A stretch of DNA of 64,000 bases from an uncultured Polaribacter sp. (lineage in GTDB: Bacteria > Bacteroidota > Bacteroidia > Flavobacteriales > Flavobacteriaceae): assembly GCF_947495205.1 (NCBI RefSeq), contig NZ_CANLXV010000001.1:62001-126000 (forward strand), written 5' to 3'. A model generated the notes under the pieces. It saw only the letters and a list, made by a program, of their open reading frames with translations, was not told where the DNA came from and did not search any database. Both the position numbers and the translations under genes were made by a program. Positions 18,066 through 25,964 of this stretch are shown piece after piece (the stretch's first letter is position 1; each line of letters starts with the position of its first letter).

Positions 18066-18287
18066 TTAAGCTCTATCTTCTGTACCTTCTTTCAAAAACT
18101 TTTTAGATTGTTGCATCCAATATGCAAATAAAACTAAAAGTATTGCCAAGAAACCCCAGTTTACCGCATTAGAAATCCACCAACCTAAATCTGCTTGAGC
18201 TACAGTTAAACGTAACCAATTAAAAGGAAGAAATAAAATTTCTGTAAATAAACTACCAATCCATTTAAAAATATTGCCTGCTATCAT
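18066..18287 (-). CDS. small membrane protein, DUF6341-like
   Basis: This 73-residue protein has one certain membrane helix (VNWGFLAILLVLFAYWMQ) and an N-terminal amphipathic stretch with IGSLFTEILFLPFNWLRL. From memory it matches the flavobacterial DUF6341 family, sometimes mislabelled uracil phosphoribosyltransferase because it neighbours upp. It is divergent from the DUF6427 gene, its usual neighbour. Its function is unknown. Confidence 0.75.
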   Translation of the reverse strand: MIAGNIFKWIGSLFTEILFLPFNWLRLTVAQADLGWWISNAVNWGFLAILLVLFAYWMQQSKKFLKEGTEDRA

Positions 18288-18308
18288 AACTTAATTATCT
18301 TTACGCTG

Positions 18309-18316
18309 CAAAAATA
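18309..18316 (-). promoter_or_regulatory. -7 promoter element of the DUF6341-trmB unit
   Basis: The minus strand reads TATTTTTG, a TAnnTTTG match about 21 bases before the start, in the 41-bp divergent gap shared with DUF6427. Confidence 0.45.
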
Positions 18317-18328
18317 ACAAAAGAAACA

Positions 18329-19258
18329 ATGCTAAGCAATTTTTTAAGCAAATCTAAACCTATCAATTTTATTGTGATATTTGGCTTGTTTTTCTTTGTT
18401 TTTGTAGCATTTACTGTACATTCCTTTTTAAATTATCAATTTAATTTAAATACCTGCCTAAAGAGCGTTGGTTTTTTAACACTTTTTTCAGTTTTATTCT
18501 TCTTTTTTAATTTTATTATTTCTAAAAACCAATTAACATTCGACAATTCTTATGCTTATTTTATTTTCACAATACTAAGTTGTTGTTTTTTTGAAATTTT
18601 ATTTGATTACGAAAATCTAGTCATTTACACGATTCAAATATTCTTTTTACGAAAAATTTATAGTCTAAAATCATCAAAAAACACCCTACAAAAACTTTTT
18701 GATGCCGGTTTATGGATGGGAATATTATTTATACTACAACCTTTTACAATTATTTTTAGTGTACTTATTTATGCTGCAATTATATTTTTTAAAAAACTAA
18801 ATTTAAACAACTTATGTATACCTATTATTGGTTTTATACCACCTTTATTGTTGTTTTTTACGCATGCTTTTTGGTTTGATGAAACTTACCTTTTTACAAA
18901 TCTATTTTATTTTGACAATCTTAAATCTATTGGTTTTTATAATGAAGGCATTTCTTTTTGGGTAACAATCGTACTCTTATTTTTTACATTATTAGGTATT
19001 GTCTTAAAATCTCCAAAAGCCTTATCTATAAACAATTCTTTTAAAAGAAGTTGGCAAGTACTTATTGTAAATATAAGTATCGCTATAATTTTTGCCCTTT
19101 TAACTCCTAAAAAAAACGGAAGTGAATTACTTTTTTTACTGTTTCCAGCATCCGTTATTATAGGTAATGGTGTAGAGGTAATTCAAAAAACACTTCTTAA
19201 AAACATACTCTTTTTATTATTTTTAATTAGTTGTTTTATTGTACCATTTATATTTTAA
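18329..19258 (+). CDS. polytopic membrane protein, DUF6427-like
   Basis: This 309-residue, very hydrophobic protein has about eight or nine membrane segments and the start MLSNFLSKSKPINFIVIFG. Features such as SFFLRKIYSLKSSKNTLQKLFDAG and the final hydrophobic run match the flavobacterial DUF6427 family. Its position next to DUF6341 is the usual arrangement. It may take part in envelope lipid or polymer assembly, but no function is known. A hairpin terminator lies about 115 bp downstream. Confidence 0.8.
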   Translation: MLSNFLSKSKPINFIVIFGLFFFVFVAFTVHSFLNYQFNLNTCLKSVGFLTLFSVLFFFFNFIISKNQLTFDNSYAYFIFTILSCCFFEILFDYENLVIYTIQIFFLRKIYSLKSSKNTLQKLFDAGLWMGILFILQPFTIIFSVLIYAAIIFFKKLNLNNLCIPIIGFIPPLLLFFTHAFWFDETYLFTNLFYFDNLKSIGFYNEGISFWVTIVLLFFTLLGIVLKSPKALSINNSFKRSWQVLIVNISIAIIFALLTPKKNGSELLFLLFPASVIIGNGVEVIQKTLLKNILFLLFLISCFIVPFIF

Positions 19259-19315
19259 CGTGCTGTTTTTAGTTTATTTACAACAAAATAATTAAAAAAA
19301 TAACTTTGAAATTAT

Positions 19316-19382
19316 TCAAAAAAATAAAAAATGTATATTGCAGTTCAAAAGTTAAGTAACCAATAACTTAAAAAGAGTTTCA
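19316..19382. repeat. 67-bp direct repeat, left copy; possible small RNA
   Basis: This 67-bp stretch is identical to one about 2.5 kb to the right and is followed in both places by a hairpin plus T run. It contains a small inner hairpin, AAGTTA...TAACTT. A TAACTTTG box at 19301-19308 fits a promoter firing into it, so the unit could be a short noncoding RNA of about 90 bases. The two copies bracket a leftward two-gene cassette. Confidence 0.7.
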
Positions 19383-19405
19383 ATTAAAATATTGAAACTC
19401 TTTTT
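19375..19405 (+). terminator. intrinsic terminator after the left direct repeat
   Basis: GAGTTTCAAT pairs with ATTGAAACTC, followed by TTTTT. It can end the DUF6427 message or a small RNA, and in the other direction the barrel-protein message. Confidence 0.8.
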
Positions 19406-19432
19406 GTGAAAAAAACTATAATCTTATTTTGT

Positions 19433-19975
19433 TTAAAATAATCTATAAGAGAATTTCAAACCAATTGCAGGAGACAGCAAACCGTAATTTGTATCTAAAT
19501 TTCTTAAAACTCCAGCACCTATATGGAAATTAAACAACCATTTTTCGCTTAAATTTCTTTGAAAACCCCAATGAATTTCTGTAAGTATTGCGTTTTGTAA
19601 AGGATCATAATCTTTGTTAGGAGAAAAACGAGTTGTAAAGTATTTAGTTTGTAAACCTACATAATTACCAGCATTATTAGCTACATTTTTTCCTTTCTTA
19701 TATCTTTTATCTAAATTATAAAATCGTTTAAGTTCTACCTTAACATAAGCCGCTAAGCTAGTGTTGAAATCCCAAACGTAGGCTTCATTAGAATCTACGC
19801 CTCCACCAACACCAGCTCCAAAATCTAAAAGTAATTTTTCTGAAATTGGTAACTCATAACTAGCACCTATCCCTAATAAATTATATTCTAATTTAAATTG
19901 TTTTTGTAACGTTATATCTTGGGCAAATAAATTACCTACCATTAGAGACAGTATTAAATAAATTGTTTTTTTCAT
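19433..19975 (-). CDS. small outer-membrane beta-barrel protein
   Basis: A signal peptide (MKKTIYLILSLMVGNLFAQ) leads into a protein of alternating amphipathic strands with glycine- and aromatic-rich turns (LLDFGAGVGGGV, LFNFHIGAGVLRN), ending in the barrel-type terminus SYRLF. At 180 residues it would make an eight-stranded or similar small barrel. The lipoprotein gene lies 21 bp upstream in the same direction. The role is unknown. Confidence 0.8.
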   Translation of the reverse strand: MKKTIYLILSLMVGNLFAQDITLQKQFKLEYNLLGIGASYELPISEKLLLDFGAGVGGGVDSNEAYVWDFNTSLAAYVKVELKRFYNLDKRYKKGKNVANNAGNYVGLQTKYFTTRFSPNKDYDPLQNAILTEIHWGFQRNLSEKWLFNFHIGAGVLRNLDTNYGLLSPAIGLKFSYRLF

Positions 19976-19996
19976 TTTAATATTTATTAGTATTTA

Positions 19997-21664
19997 TTAA
20001 TATTTAACTTTAAATTTCGAGCCACCCCAATTACCATTATATAAAGCACCTGATTCTAATTCGATATCCACTGAATTTACCATATCAAATCTAAACTTAA
20101 ACTTAAATCCAATATTATTCTTAGTACTTCCGTTAGCATTATTATGCTTTGATGAAAACAAAATAGAAAAATCATCAATCTTAAAATTTTGTGGCACTTC
20201 AAAATCACGTTTTGCTACAGCCAGTTTATTGACAGAAATTTTTTCCCCAAATAAACTATAAGCTACTGGTTTTGCTTTCATAGTTTCAGGATCAACATAA
20301 ACAAATACTATTGCTGCAGTTTCACCTTTCTTTAAATCTATTTTTTTAACTTGTAATGCTTCATATGCTAGCTTAATAATTTCAGTATTACTTAAGGTAT
20401 ATTTCAATGAGTATATATTGACTGTAATAGCTTTATTAATTTTTTTACCAAAAAAGTTTTTTAAATCAAAATCAATATCTAAAATAGGTTTAGTTTGACT
20501 TACAGTTGGTGTGATCAAGTTTAAACTATTTGATGCTAATGTTAATAAATTGTCTGGATCAGGTGTATAGGTTTTTACAGTATTCGTATTAAAATCATAT
20601 TCATTAGAAGTGTAAATTATACTACTATTTGGTTTAGACAGAAAAAAAGTATGTATTTTATTGAATATTTTAACAGCATCACTCCAACTGGCTGAAAAAG
20701 AAGGACCTCTTTTTACTGTTTTTGTGTTTAAAATAACTTTTTTATTTAACAGATAAACTTCATTCGCACTCCTATCAGAAAACCAGCCAAACCAAGTTTT
20801 ATTTTTAAATTTTGCTTGAGCATATACATCTTGAAAAAAATAAAAATCAGCCGCCTCAAATATAGTTCTTAGTTTTTTATCTTTATTAAAAAAATATTCA
20901 CAAACATAAGATTTAGCAAAAATATTGTCTATCCAACCTGCTTTAGTATTTACACAATCAGTATAATTTGAAGTATTTGGATAATTAATTGAATTAGTAG
21001 AAGATTGACCACCACCACTTGAAAAGCCACCACCTTGACATCCATAAAATTCTGAGGCTACTTGTAATTCATTAGAAGCGATTGATTCAAGGTTACATTC
21101 ATCTACACTTTCAACTTTAAAATCTAATAAATTACTTTGATCCGGTATATATAAAAAAACATTATTTGATTTTGGTAAGTTTTTTGAAATAGTTTTATGT
21201 GAGTTATTAATTAAATCTCTATCATTTACATGTGTAATAAGTAATCCTTTTTTTGTGTATTTATAAATTGAGTCACCTACTTGAATTACACCATCTTCAC
21301 TTAAAATAGATGCAAAATTATCATTATTTATTACCCTATCACCTAAAACTGAGTTAATCAGTGCATTCTTATGTAATAAAAAGTTTTCTCTTTTCTTATT
21401 TTTATAATCTTCAAAATCCTTATCACTTGCTGTGCTAACTAATTCCATTGGATAAAAACCTTGACTGTAATAACCTTTTATTAATTCTAATTCATACTTT
21501 TTTCCTGATTTTAAATTTTTGTAAAGAGTTTTTAAGTTTTCCGATGTTCTAATAACTAAGTTATTGTTTTCAATATCATAGCTTATTTCATTTTTCAAGT
21601 TATTATCTAAATTTATATTGGCTTCAAAACTTTCTTGATTGCAAGAAGCTAGAACAATAAACAA
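19997..21664 (-). CDS. lipoprotein of unknown function with a frameshifted signal peptide
   Basis: The open frame starts at a TTG with only MFIVLASC before a lipobox Cys, too short for export. An ATG at 21690 opens MKKISNVV in another frame. Adding one T to the GTTTA at about 21666-21668 would join them as MKKISNVVLLFIVLASCNQES, an ideal lipoprotein signal. The gene is therefore probably disrupted by a 1-base deletion, phase-variable, or miscalled by one base. The mature part has a Gly/Ser-rich segment (GCQGGGFSSGGGQSST, about residue 205) and no recognised domain. It is followed by the barrel-protein gene and lies between two direct repeats. Confidence 0.75.
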   Translation of the reverse strand: MFIVLASCNQESFEANINLDNNLKNEISYDIENNNLVIRTSENLKTLYKNLKSGKKYELELIKGYYSQGFYPMELVSTASDKDFEDYKNKKRENFLLHKNALINSVLGDRVINNDNFASILSEDGVIQVGDSIYKYTKKGLLITHVNDRDLINNSHKTISKNLPKSNNVFLYIPDQSNLLDFKVESVDECNLESIASNELQVASEFYGCQGGGFSSGGGQSSTNSINYPNTSNYTDCVNTKAGWIDNIFAKSYVCEYFFNKDKKLRTIFEAADFYFFQDVYAQAKFKNKTWFGWFSDRSANEVYLLNKKVILNTKTVKRGPSFSASWSDAVKIFNKIHTFFLSKPNSSIIYTSNEYDFNTNTVKTYTPDPDNLLTLASNSLNLITPTVSQTKPILDIDFDLKNFFGKKINKAITVNIYSLKYTLSNTEIIKLAYEALQVKKIDLKKGETAAIVFVYVDPETMKAKPVAYSLFGEKISVNKLAVAKRDFEVPQNFKIDDFSILFSSKHNNANGSTKNNIGFKFKFRFDMVNSVDIELESGALYNGNWGGSKFKVKY

Positions 21665-21783
21665 TAAACAACATTACTAATTTTTTTCATTTTTTTTATA
21701 TTTTTTACAAATTTAGTTTTTTTTTAAAAATAAAAAAGTATAAATCTAGTAATTATCAAATATAGCTTGAAAACATTTTCTTC

Positions 21784-21850
21784 TCAAAAAAATAAAAAAT
21801 GTATATTGCAGTTCAAAAGTTAAGTAACCAATAACTTAAAAAGAGTTTCA
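21784..21850. repeat. 67-bp direct repeat, right copy
   Basis: This is identical over 67 bp to the left copy, including the inner AAGTTA...TAACTT hairpin. It lies upstream of the lipoprotein start, so the barrel/lipoprotein cassette sits between the two. Confidence 0.75.
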
Positions 21851-21875
21851 TTTTTAATATTGAAGCTCTTTTTTT
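21843..21875 (+). terminator. intrinsic terminator after the right direct repeat
   Basis: GAGTTTCA pairs with TGAAGCTC through one G-U wobble, followed by a T run. The loop differs from the left copy, but the stem is kept, which suggests selection on the hairpin. Confidence 0.7.
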
Positions 21876-21929
21876 ATGATTACTACCTTAATTATTAGCA
21901 ACTTTGCACTACTATTTTTAAGTTGAAGT

Positions 21930-22826
21930 ATGAACGCTAGAGTCCTTGCCATTATTGCTGTATTTATTGGTACTTTTATTTATGGCATAAATTACACCAT
22001 TGCAAAAGATGTAATGCCCACTTTTGTAAAACCCTTTGGTTTTATTGTAATTAGAGTGGCAGGTGCTACCCTAATTTTCTGGATTTTAGGCTTATTTATA
22101 AAATCAGAAAAAATTGAAAAACAAGATTACAAAAAAATAATAATTGCATCTTTTTTTGGTGTTGCCTTAAATATGTTGGCCTTTTTTAAAGGTTTAAGTT
22201 TAACCACACCAATTAGCGCCTCCGTAATGATGGTAACATCGCCCATTATGGTATTACTATTTTCTAGTATTTTGTTAAAAGAAAAAGTGCAAAAATTAAA
22301 GATTTTAGGTGTTTTTATTGGGTTAATTGGCACTATAGTTTTAATTGTATATGGCAATTCTAACACAAGCAACGCAACAAATAGTAGTTTAGGCAACTTT
22401 TTAGTTTTAGTAAATGCAGCCTCTTATGGCTTGTACCTTGTATTGGTAAAAAATTTAATTGCAAAATACCATCCGTTTACGTTTATAAAATGGTTTTATC
22501 TATTTGGTTTTATATTTATTTTACCTATTGGTTGGCAAGAATTTACAGAAATTTCTTGGAGTGCTATGCCTGCAAATATTTATCTTAAAGTAAGCTTTGT
22601 AGTAATTTTTACAACTTGTATAACTTATCTTTTTAATCTCTACGGATTAAAAAAGTTAAAACCAACAACAGTAAGTGTATTTATTTACTTACAACCTGTA
22701 ATTGCAGCAATTTATGCATTAATAACAGGTAGTGATTCTTTAAATTTTATTAAAATACTTGCCAGTATTATTATCTTTCTTGGGGTGTTTTTAGTAATTA
22801 AACAGCCTAAAAGTGTAACGAAATAA
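21930..22826 (+). CDS. EamA/DMT-family transporter
   Basis: This 298-residue inner-membrane protein has ten membrane helices in two EamA halves (the first starting GTFIYGINYTIAKDVMP, the second LVLVNAASYGLYLVLVKN). The family exports amino acids, metabolites or sugars across the inner membrane. The substrate cannot be predicted. It ends in the typical IFLGVFLVIKQPK. yicC follows in the same direction but with its own promoter. Confidence 0.92.
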   Translation: MNARVLAIIAVFIGTFIYGINYTIAKDVMPTFVKPFGFIVIRVAGATLIFWILGLFIKSEKIEKQDYKKIIIASFFGVALNMLAFFKGLSLTTPISASVMMVTSPIMVLLFSSILLKEKVQKLKILGVFIGLIGTIVLIVYGNSNTSNATNSSLGNFLVLVNAASYGLYLVLVKNLIAKYHPFTFIKWFYLFGFIFILPIGWQEFTEISWSAMPANIYLKVSFVVIFTTCITYLFNLYGLKKLKPTTVSVFIYLQPVIAAIYALITGSDSLNFIKILASIIIFLGVFLVIKQPKSVTK

Positions 22827-22829
22827 AGT

Positions 22830-22837
22830 TATATTTG
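22830..22837 (+). promoter_or_regulatory. -7 promoter element of yicC-gmk-nadD
   Basis: TATATTTG lies 24 bases before the yicC ATG. It includes an in-frame TTG, which argues against that TTG being the start codon. Confidence 0.5.
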
Positions 22838-22861
22838 CAAGGCATTAAAAATGATGATTTT

Positions 22862-23728
22862 ATGATTCAATCTATGACGGGTTATGGGAAAGCAATACTA
22901 CAATTGCCAACCAAAAAAGTAACCATAGAAATTAAATCTTTAAATAGTAAAAATTTAGATTTAAACGTTCGCATACCTTCTTATTACAAAGAAAAAGAGC
23001 TTGCTGTTCGCAAAAAATTAGCAAAAGCTTTAATTAGAGGAAAAGTAGATTTTAGCATTTTTGTAGAAATGACTGCAGATGAAACTTCTACAACTATAAA
23101 TCATGGTGTAGTTAAAGATTACATACAACAATTAAAAAATGTAGTGCAATCTGGTAGTTCTAATGATGTAGAATTACTAAAAATGGCAGTAAAAATGCCA
23201 GATGCCTTAAAAACAGAACGTGAAGCATTAGATGAAAATGAATGGACATTAATTGACCAAAATATTGATGTTGCCATAAACGAAATTGTACAATATAGAA
23301 GAGACGAAGCTGCCTCTTTAGAAATAGATTTCAAAGAAAGAATTGCAAATATTAAGCAGTATTTAGAAGAAGTAAAAGCTTTGGATAGTGATAGAATTGA
23401 AAACGTAAAAACGCGTTTAAAAAAGGCTATAGACGATTTAAAAGTAGATACCGACCAAAATAGATTTGAACAAGAACTAATTTATTATCTAGAAAAATTA
23501 GACATTAATGAAGAAAAAGTACGGTTAGCAAACCATTTAGACTACTTTTTAGAAACCTTAGCAACACCAGATTCTAACGGTAAAAAATTAGGTTTTGTAA
23601 TTCAAGAAATGGGTAGAGAAATTAATACAACAGGTTCTAAAGCCAACTTTGCACCCATGCAAAAAGCAGTTATTCAAATGAAAAACGAGTTAGAACAAAT
23701 TAAAGAGCAAATTCTAAACGTGCTTTAA
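22862..23728 (+). CDS. yicC: YicC family protein, probable endoribonuclease
   Basis: I start at the ATG giving MIQSMTGYGKA, the conserved YicC N-terminus; the total of 288 residues matches E. coli YicC (287). A longer frame from an upstream TTG would begin inside the promoter box. The C-terminal DUF1732 domain is present, ending GKKLGFVIQEMGREINTTGSKA. E. coli YicC takes part in RNA degradation, including the sRNA RyhB. It is followed by gmk, a common pairing. Confidence 0.93.
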   Translation: MIQSMTGYGKAILQLPTKKVTIEIKSLNSKNLDLNVRIPSYYKEKELAVRKKLAKALIRGKVDFSIFVEMTADETSTTINHGVVKDYIQQLKNVVQSGSSNDVELLKMAVKMPDALKTEREALDENEWTLIDQNIDVAINEIVQYRRDEAASLEIDFKERIANIKQYLEEVKALDSDRIENVKTRLKKAIDDLKVDTDQNRFEQELIYYLEKLDINEEKVRLANHLDYFLETLATPDSNGKKLGFVIQEMGREINTTGSKANFAPMQKAVIQMKNELEQIKEQILNVL

Positions 23729-23802
23729 TCAGTTTTAAGTTGATGGTTTTTAATTTACAGAAAAAACAGCAACCAAAAACTAGCCACCAAAAACAACATT
23801 TT

Positions 23803-24387
23803 ATGTCAGATTTTAAAGGGAAATTATTTGTATTTTCTGCACCTTCTGGTTCTGGTAAAACCACCATTGTACGTCATTTATTAAATCAAGAAAAATTTAA
23901 TTTAGCGTTTTCTATTTCTGCTACTTCTAGGGCGCCTAGAGGCGAAGAAAAAAATGGAAAAGATTACTATTTTATAAATTTAAAAGAATTTAAAAACCAT
24001 ATTAAAAATGATGCGTTTTTAGAATGGGAAGAAGTTTATAGAGACAATTTTTACGGTACTTTAAAAACAGAAGTAGAACGCATTTGGGCATTAAAAAAAC
24101 ATGTTATTTTTGATATTGATGTAGCTGGCGGTTTGCGCATTAAGAAAAAATTTCCAGAGCAAACTTTATCTGTTTTTGTAAAACCACCAAGCATAGACGA
24201 ATTAAAAATCCGTTTGAAAAAACGAAAAACAGAAAGCGAAGACAAAATAAACATGCGTATTGCAAAAGCCTCTGTAGAATTAGCAACTGCGCCTCAATTT
24301 GATAAAATTATAAAAAATTATATTTTAGAAGATGCTTTACAAGAAGCAGAAGATTTAGTTGGTAATTTTTTAGAATTAAAAGTATAG
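23803..24387 (+). CDS. gmk: guanylate kinase
   Basis: This enzyme phosphorylates GMP to GDP. The P-loop APSGSGKTTIVRHL starts near residue 12, and the GMP-binding region SATSRAPRGEEKNGKDYYF and EWEEVYRDNFYGT follow. I place the start at the ATG that gives MSDFKGKLFVFSAPSG (195 residues), because family members begin within about ten residues of the P-loop. An ATG 60 bases upstream is in frame but adds a low-complexity tail. Confidence 0.94.
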   Translation: MSDFKGKLFVFSAPSGSGKTTIVRHLLNQEKFNLAFSISATSRAPRGEEKNGKDYYFINLKEFKNHIKNDAFLEWEEVYRDNFYGTLKTEVERIWALKKHVIFDIDVAGGLRIKKKFPEQTLSVFVKPPSIDELKIRLKKRKTESEDKINMRIAKASVELATAPQFDKIIKNYILEDALQEAEDLVGNFLELKV

Positions 24388-24467
24388 AGAAGCAAGAAAA
24401 TAGACGTAAAAATAATGATGATTAAGAAGTCTCTTTTCTTTCATCTTTTTTCTAATATCTTTAAAAA

Positions 24468-25052
24468 ATGAGTAAAGTAGGTTTGTATTTTGGCACTTTT
24501 AACCCCATACATGTTGGGCATTTAATTATTGCCAATTATATGGTAGAAAATTCTGATTTAGATGAAATTTGGATGGTGGTTACACCTCACAATCCGTTTA
24601 AAAAGAAAAGTTCTTTATTAGAAAATCATCACAGGTTAGAGCTTGTGTACAAAGCAACAGAAGACTACGTAAAAATTAAACCTTCTAATATTGAGTTTAA
24701 TTTGCCTCAGCCTAATTATACGGTACATACTTTAGCGCATATTTCAGACAAATATCCAAAGAAAACATTTTGTTTAATTATGGGCGAAGACAATTTAAAG
24801 AGTTTTCATAAATGGAAAAATTATGAAGTTATTTTAGAAAATCATCACATTTATGTATACCCAAGAATTGCAAAAGGTATTGTTGATCATCAATTTAAAA
24901 ATCATAGTAAAATTCATAAAGTAGATGCACCTATTGTACAAATATCTTCTACATTAATTAGAAACAGTATTAAAGAGGGGAAAAATATAGAACCTATGCT
25001 TACCAAAGAAGTTTGGCAATATATAGATGAAATGAATTTTTACAAGAAATAG
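24468..25052 (+). CDS. nadD: nicotinate-nucleotide adenylyltransferase
   Basis: This enzyme joins ATP and nicotinate mononucleotide in NAD synthesis. The nucleotidyltransferase motif YFGTFNPIHVGHL is at residues 8-20, and the ISSTLIRNSI motif is near the C-terminus. The 194 residues fit the family. It follows gmk by 80 bp in the same direction. Confidence 0.95.
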   Translation: MSKVGLYFGTFNPIHVGHLIIANYMVENSDLDEIWMVVTPHNPFKKKSSLLENHHRLELVYKATEDYVKIKPSNIEFNLPQPNYTVHTLAHISDKYPKKTFCLIMGEDNLKSFHKWKNYEVILENHHIYVYPRIAKGIVDHQFKNHSKIHKVDAPIVQISSTLIRNSIKEGKNIEPMLTKEVWQYIDEMNFYKK

Positions 25053-25097
25053 TTTTCTTATTTTTACGTTAGTTACACAAACAGAACTGCATTAATT

Positions 25098-25961
25098 TTG
25101 GTAAAAAAGAATAAAAAAAAGGGTAAAATAAAACAAAAACTAACCGATAAATACAGGTTGGTAGTTTTAAATGAAGATACTTTTGAAGAGCGATTCTCTT
25201 TAAAACTATCTCTTTTAAACGTATTTGTTTTAGGCGGTTTTTTTTCTATATTTTTAATTGCCATAACTACTGTTTTAATAGCATTTACACCAATTAAAGA
25301 GTATATTCCTGGCTATTCATCATCCAAATTAAAAGCAACTGCTGTAAAATTAACTTTTGAAGCAGATTCTTTAAAGCAAAAATTAGCTGTTTTAGAAAAT
25401 TATACAAAAGCTATAAAACCCGTTTTAACAGGAGAAATTACTTCTGAAGAAATTGACTCTATTCAAGAAAATGCCAAAAGAATAGCTATAAATGAGCTTG
25501 ATTTAAATGCTACCAAACAAGATTCTATTTTCAGGAAAAAAATAGAATTAAAAAATAAATTTGCTATTGAGAATAGCAATACAAATAACATAAAAATTGT
25601 TTTCTTTGCTCCTTTAAATGGTACAATTTCTCAAAATTTTGAATCCAACACCAAGCATTTTGCTGTAGATATTGTGGCTAAAACAGGTACTCCTGTAAAA
25701 GCTGTAGCAGACGGAACTGTAATTTTTTCTGGATGGACAGCAGAAACAGGTTATGTAATTCTCTTAAAACATAATAAAGACTTTATTTCTGTATACAAAC
25801 ACAATGGTAACTTGTTAAAAGACCAAGGCGATATTGTAAAATCTGGAGAGGTAATTGCCAGTGTTGGTGCTACAGGTGAGTTAACCACAGGAACACATTT
25901 ACATTTTGAACTTTGGAAAGGTGGTTATGCCGTAAATCCTTCTAACTTTATAGATTTTTAA
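25098..25961 (+). CDS. M23 (LytM-type) peptidase, membrane anchored
   Basis: A basic N-terminal tail (residues 1-35) precedes one membrane helix (VFVLGGFFSIFLIAITTVLIAF, about 44-65), a coiled linker, then an M23 domain with HFAVD (HxxxD) and the complete HLHFE (HxH) zinc motif. The enzyme would act on peptidoglycan in the periplasm. The start is a TTG giving MVKKNKKKGKIKQKL; relatives have a similar lysine-rich start. The stop is 3 bp before the GH3 gene. Confidence 0.9.
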   Translation: MVKKNKKKGKIKQKLTDKYRLVVLNEDTFEERFSLKLSLLNVFVLGGFFSIFLIAITTVLIAFTPIKEYIPGYSSSKLKATAVKLTFEADSLKQKLAVLENYTKAIKPVLTGEITSEEIDSIQENAKRIAINELDLNATKQDSIFRKKIELKNKFAIENSNTNNIKIVFFAPLNGTISQNFESNTKHFAVDIVAKTGTPVKAVADGTVIFSGWTAETGYVILLKHNKDFISVYKHNGNLLKDQGDIVKSGEVIASVGATGELTTGTHLHFELWKGGYAVNPSNFIDF

Positions 25962-25964
25962 AAA

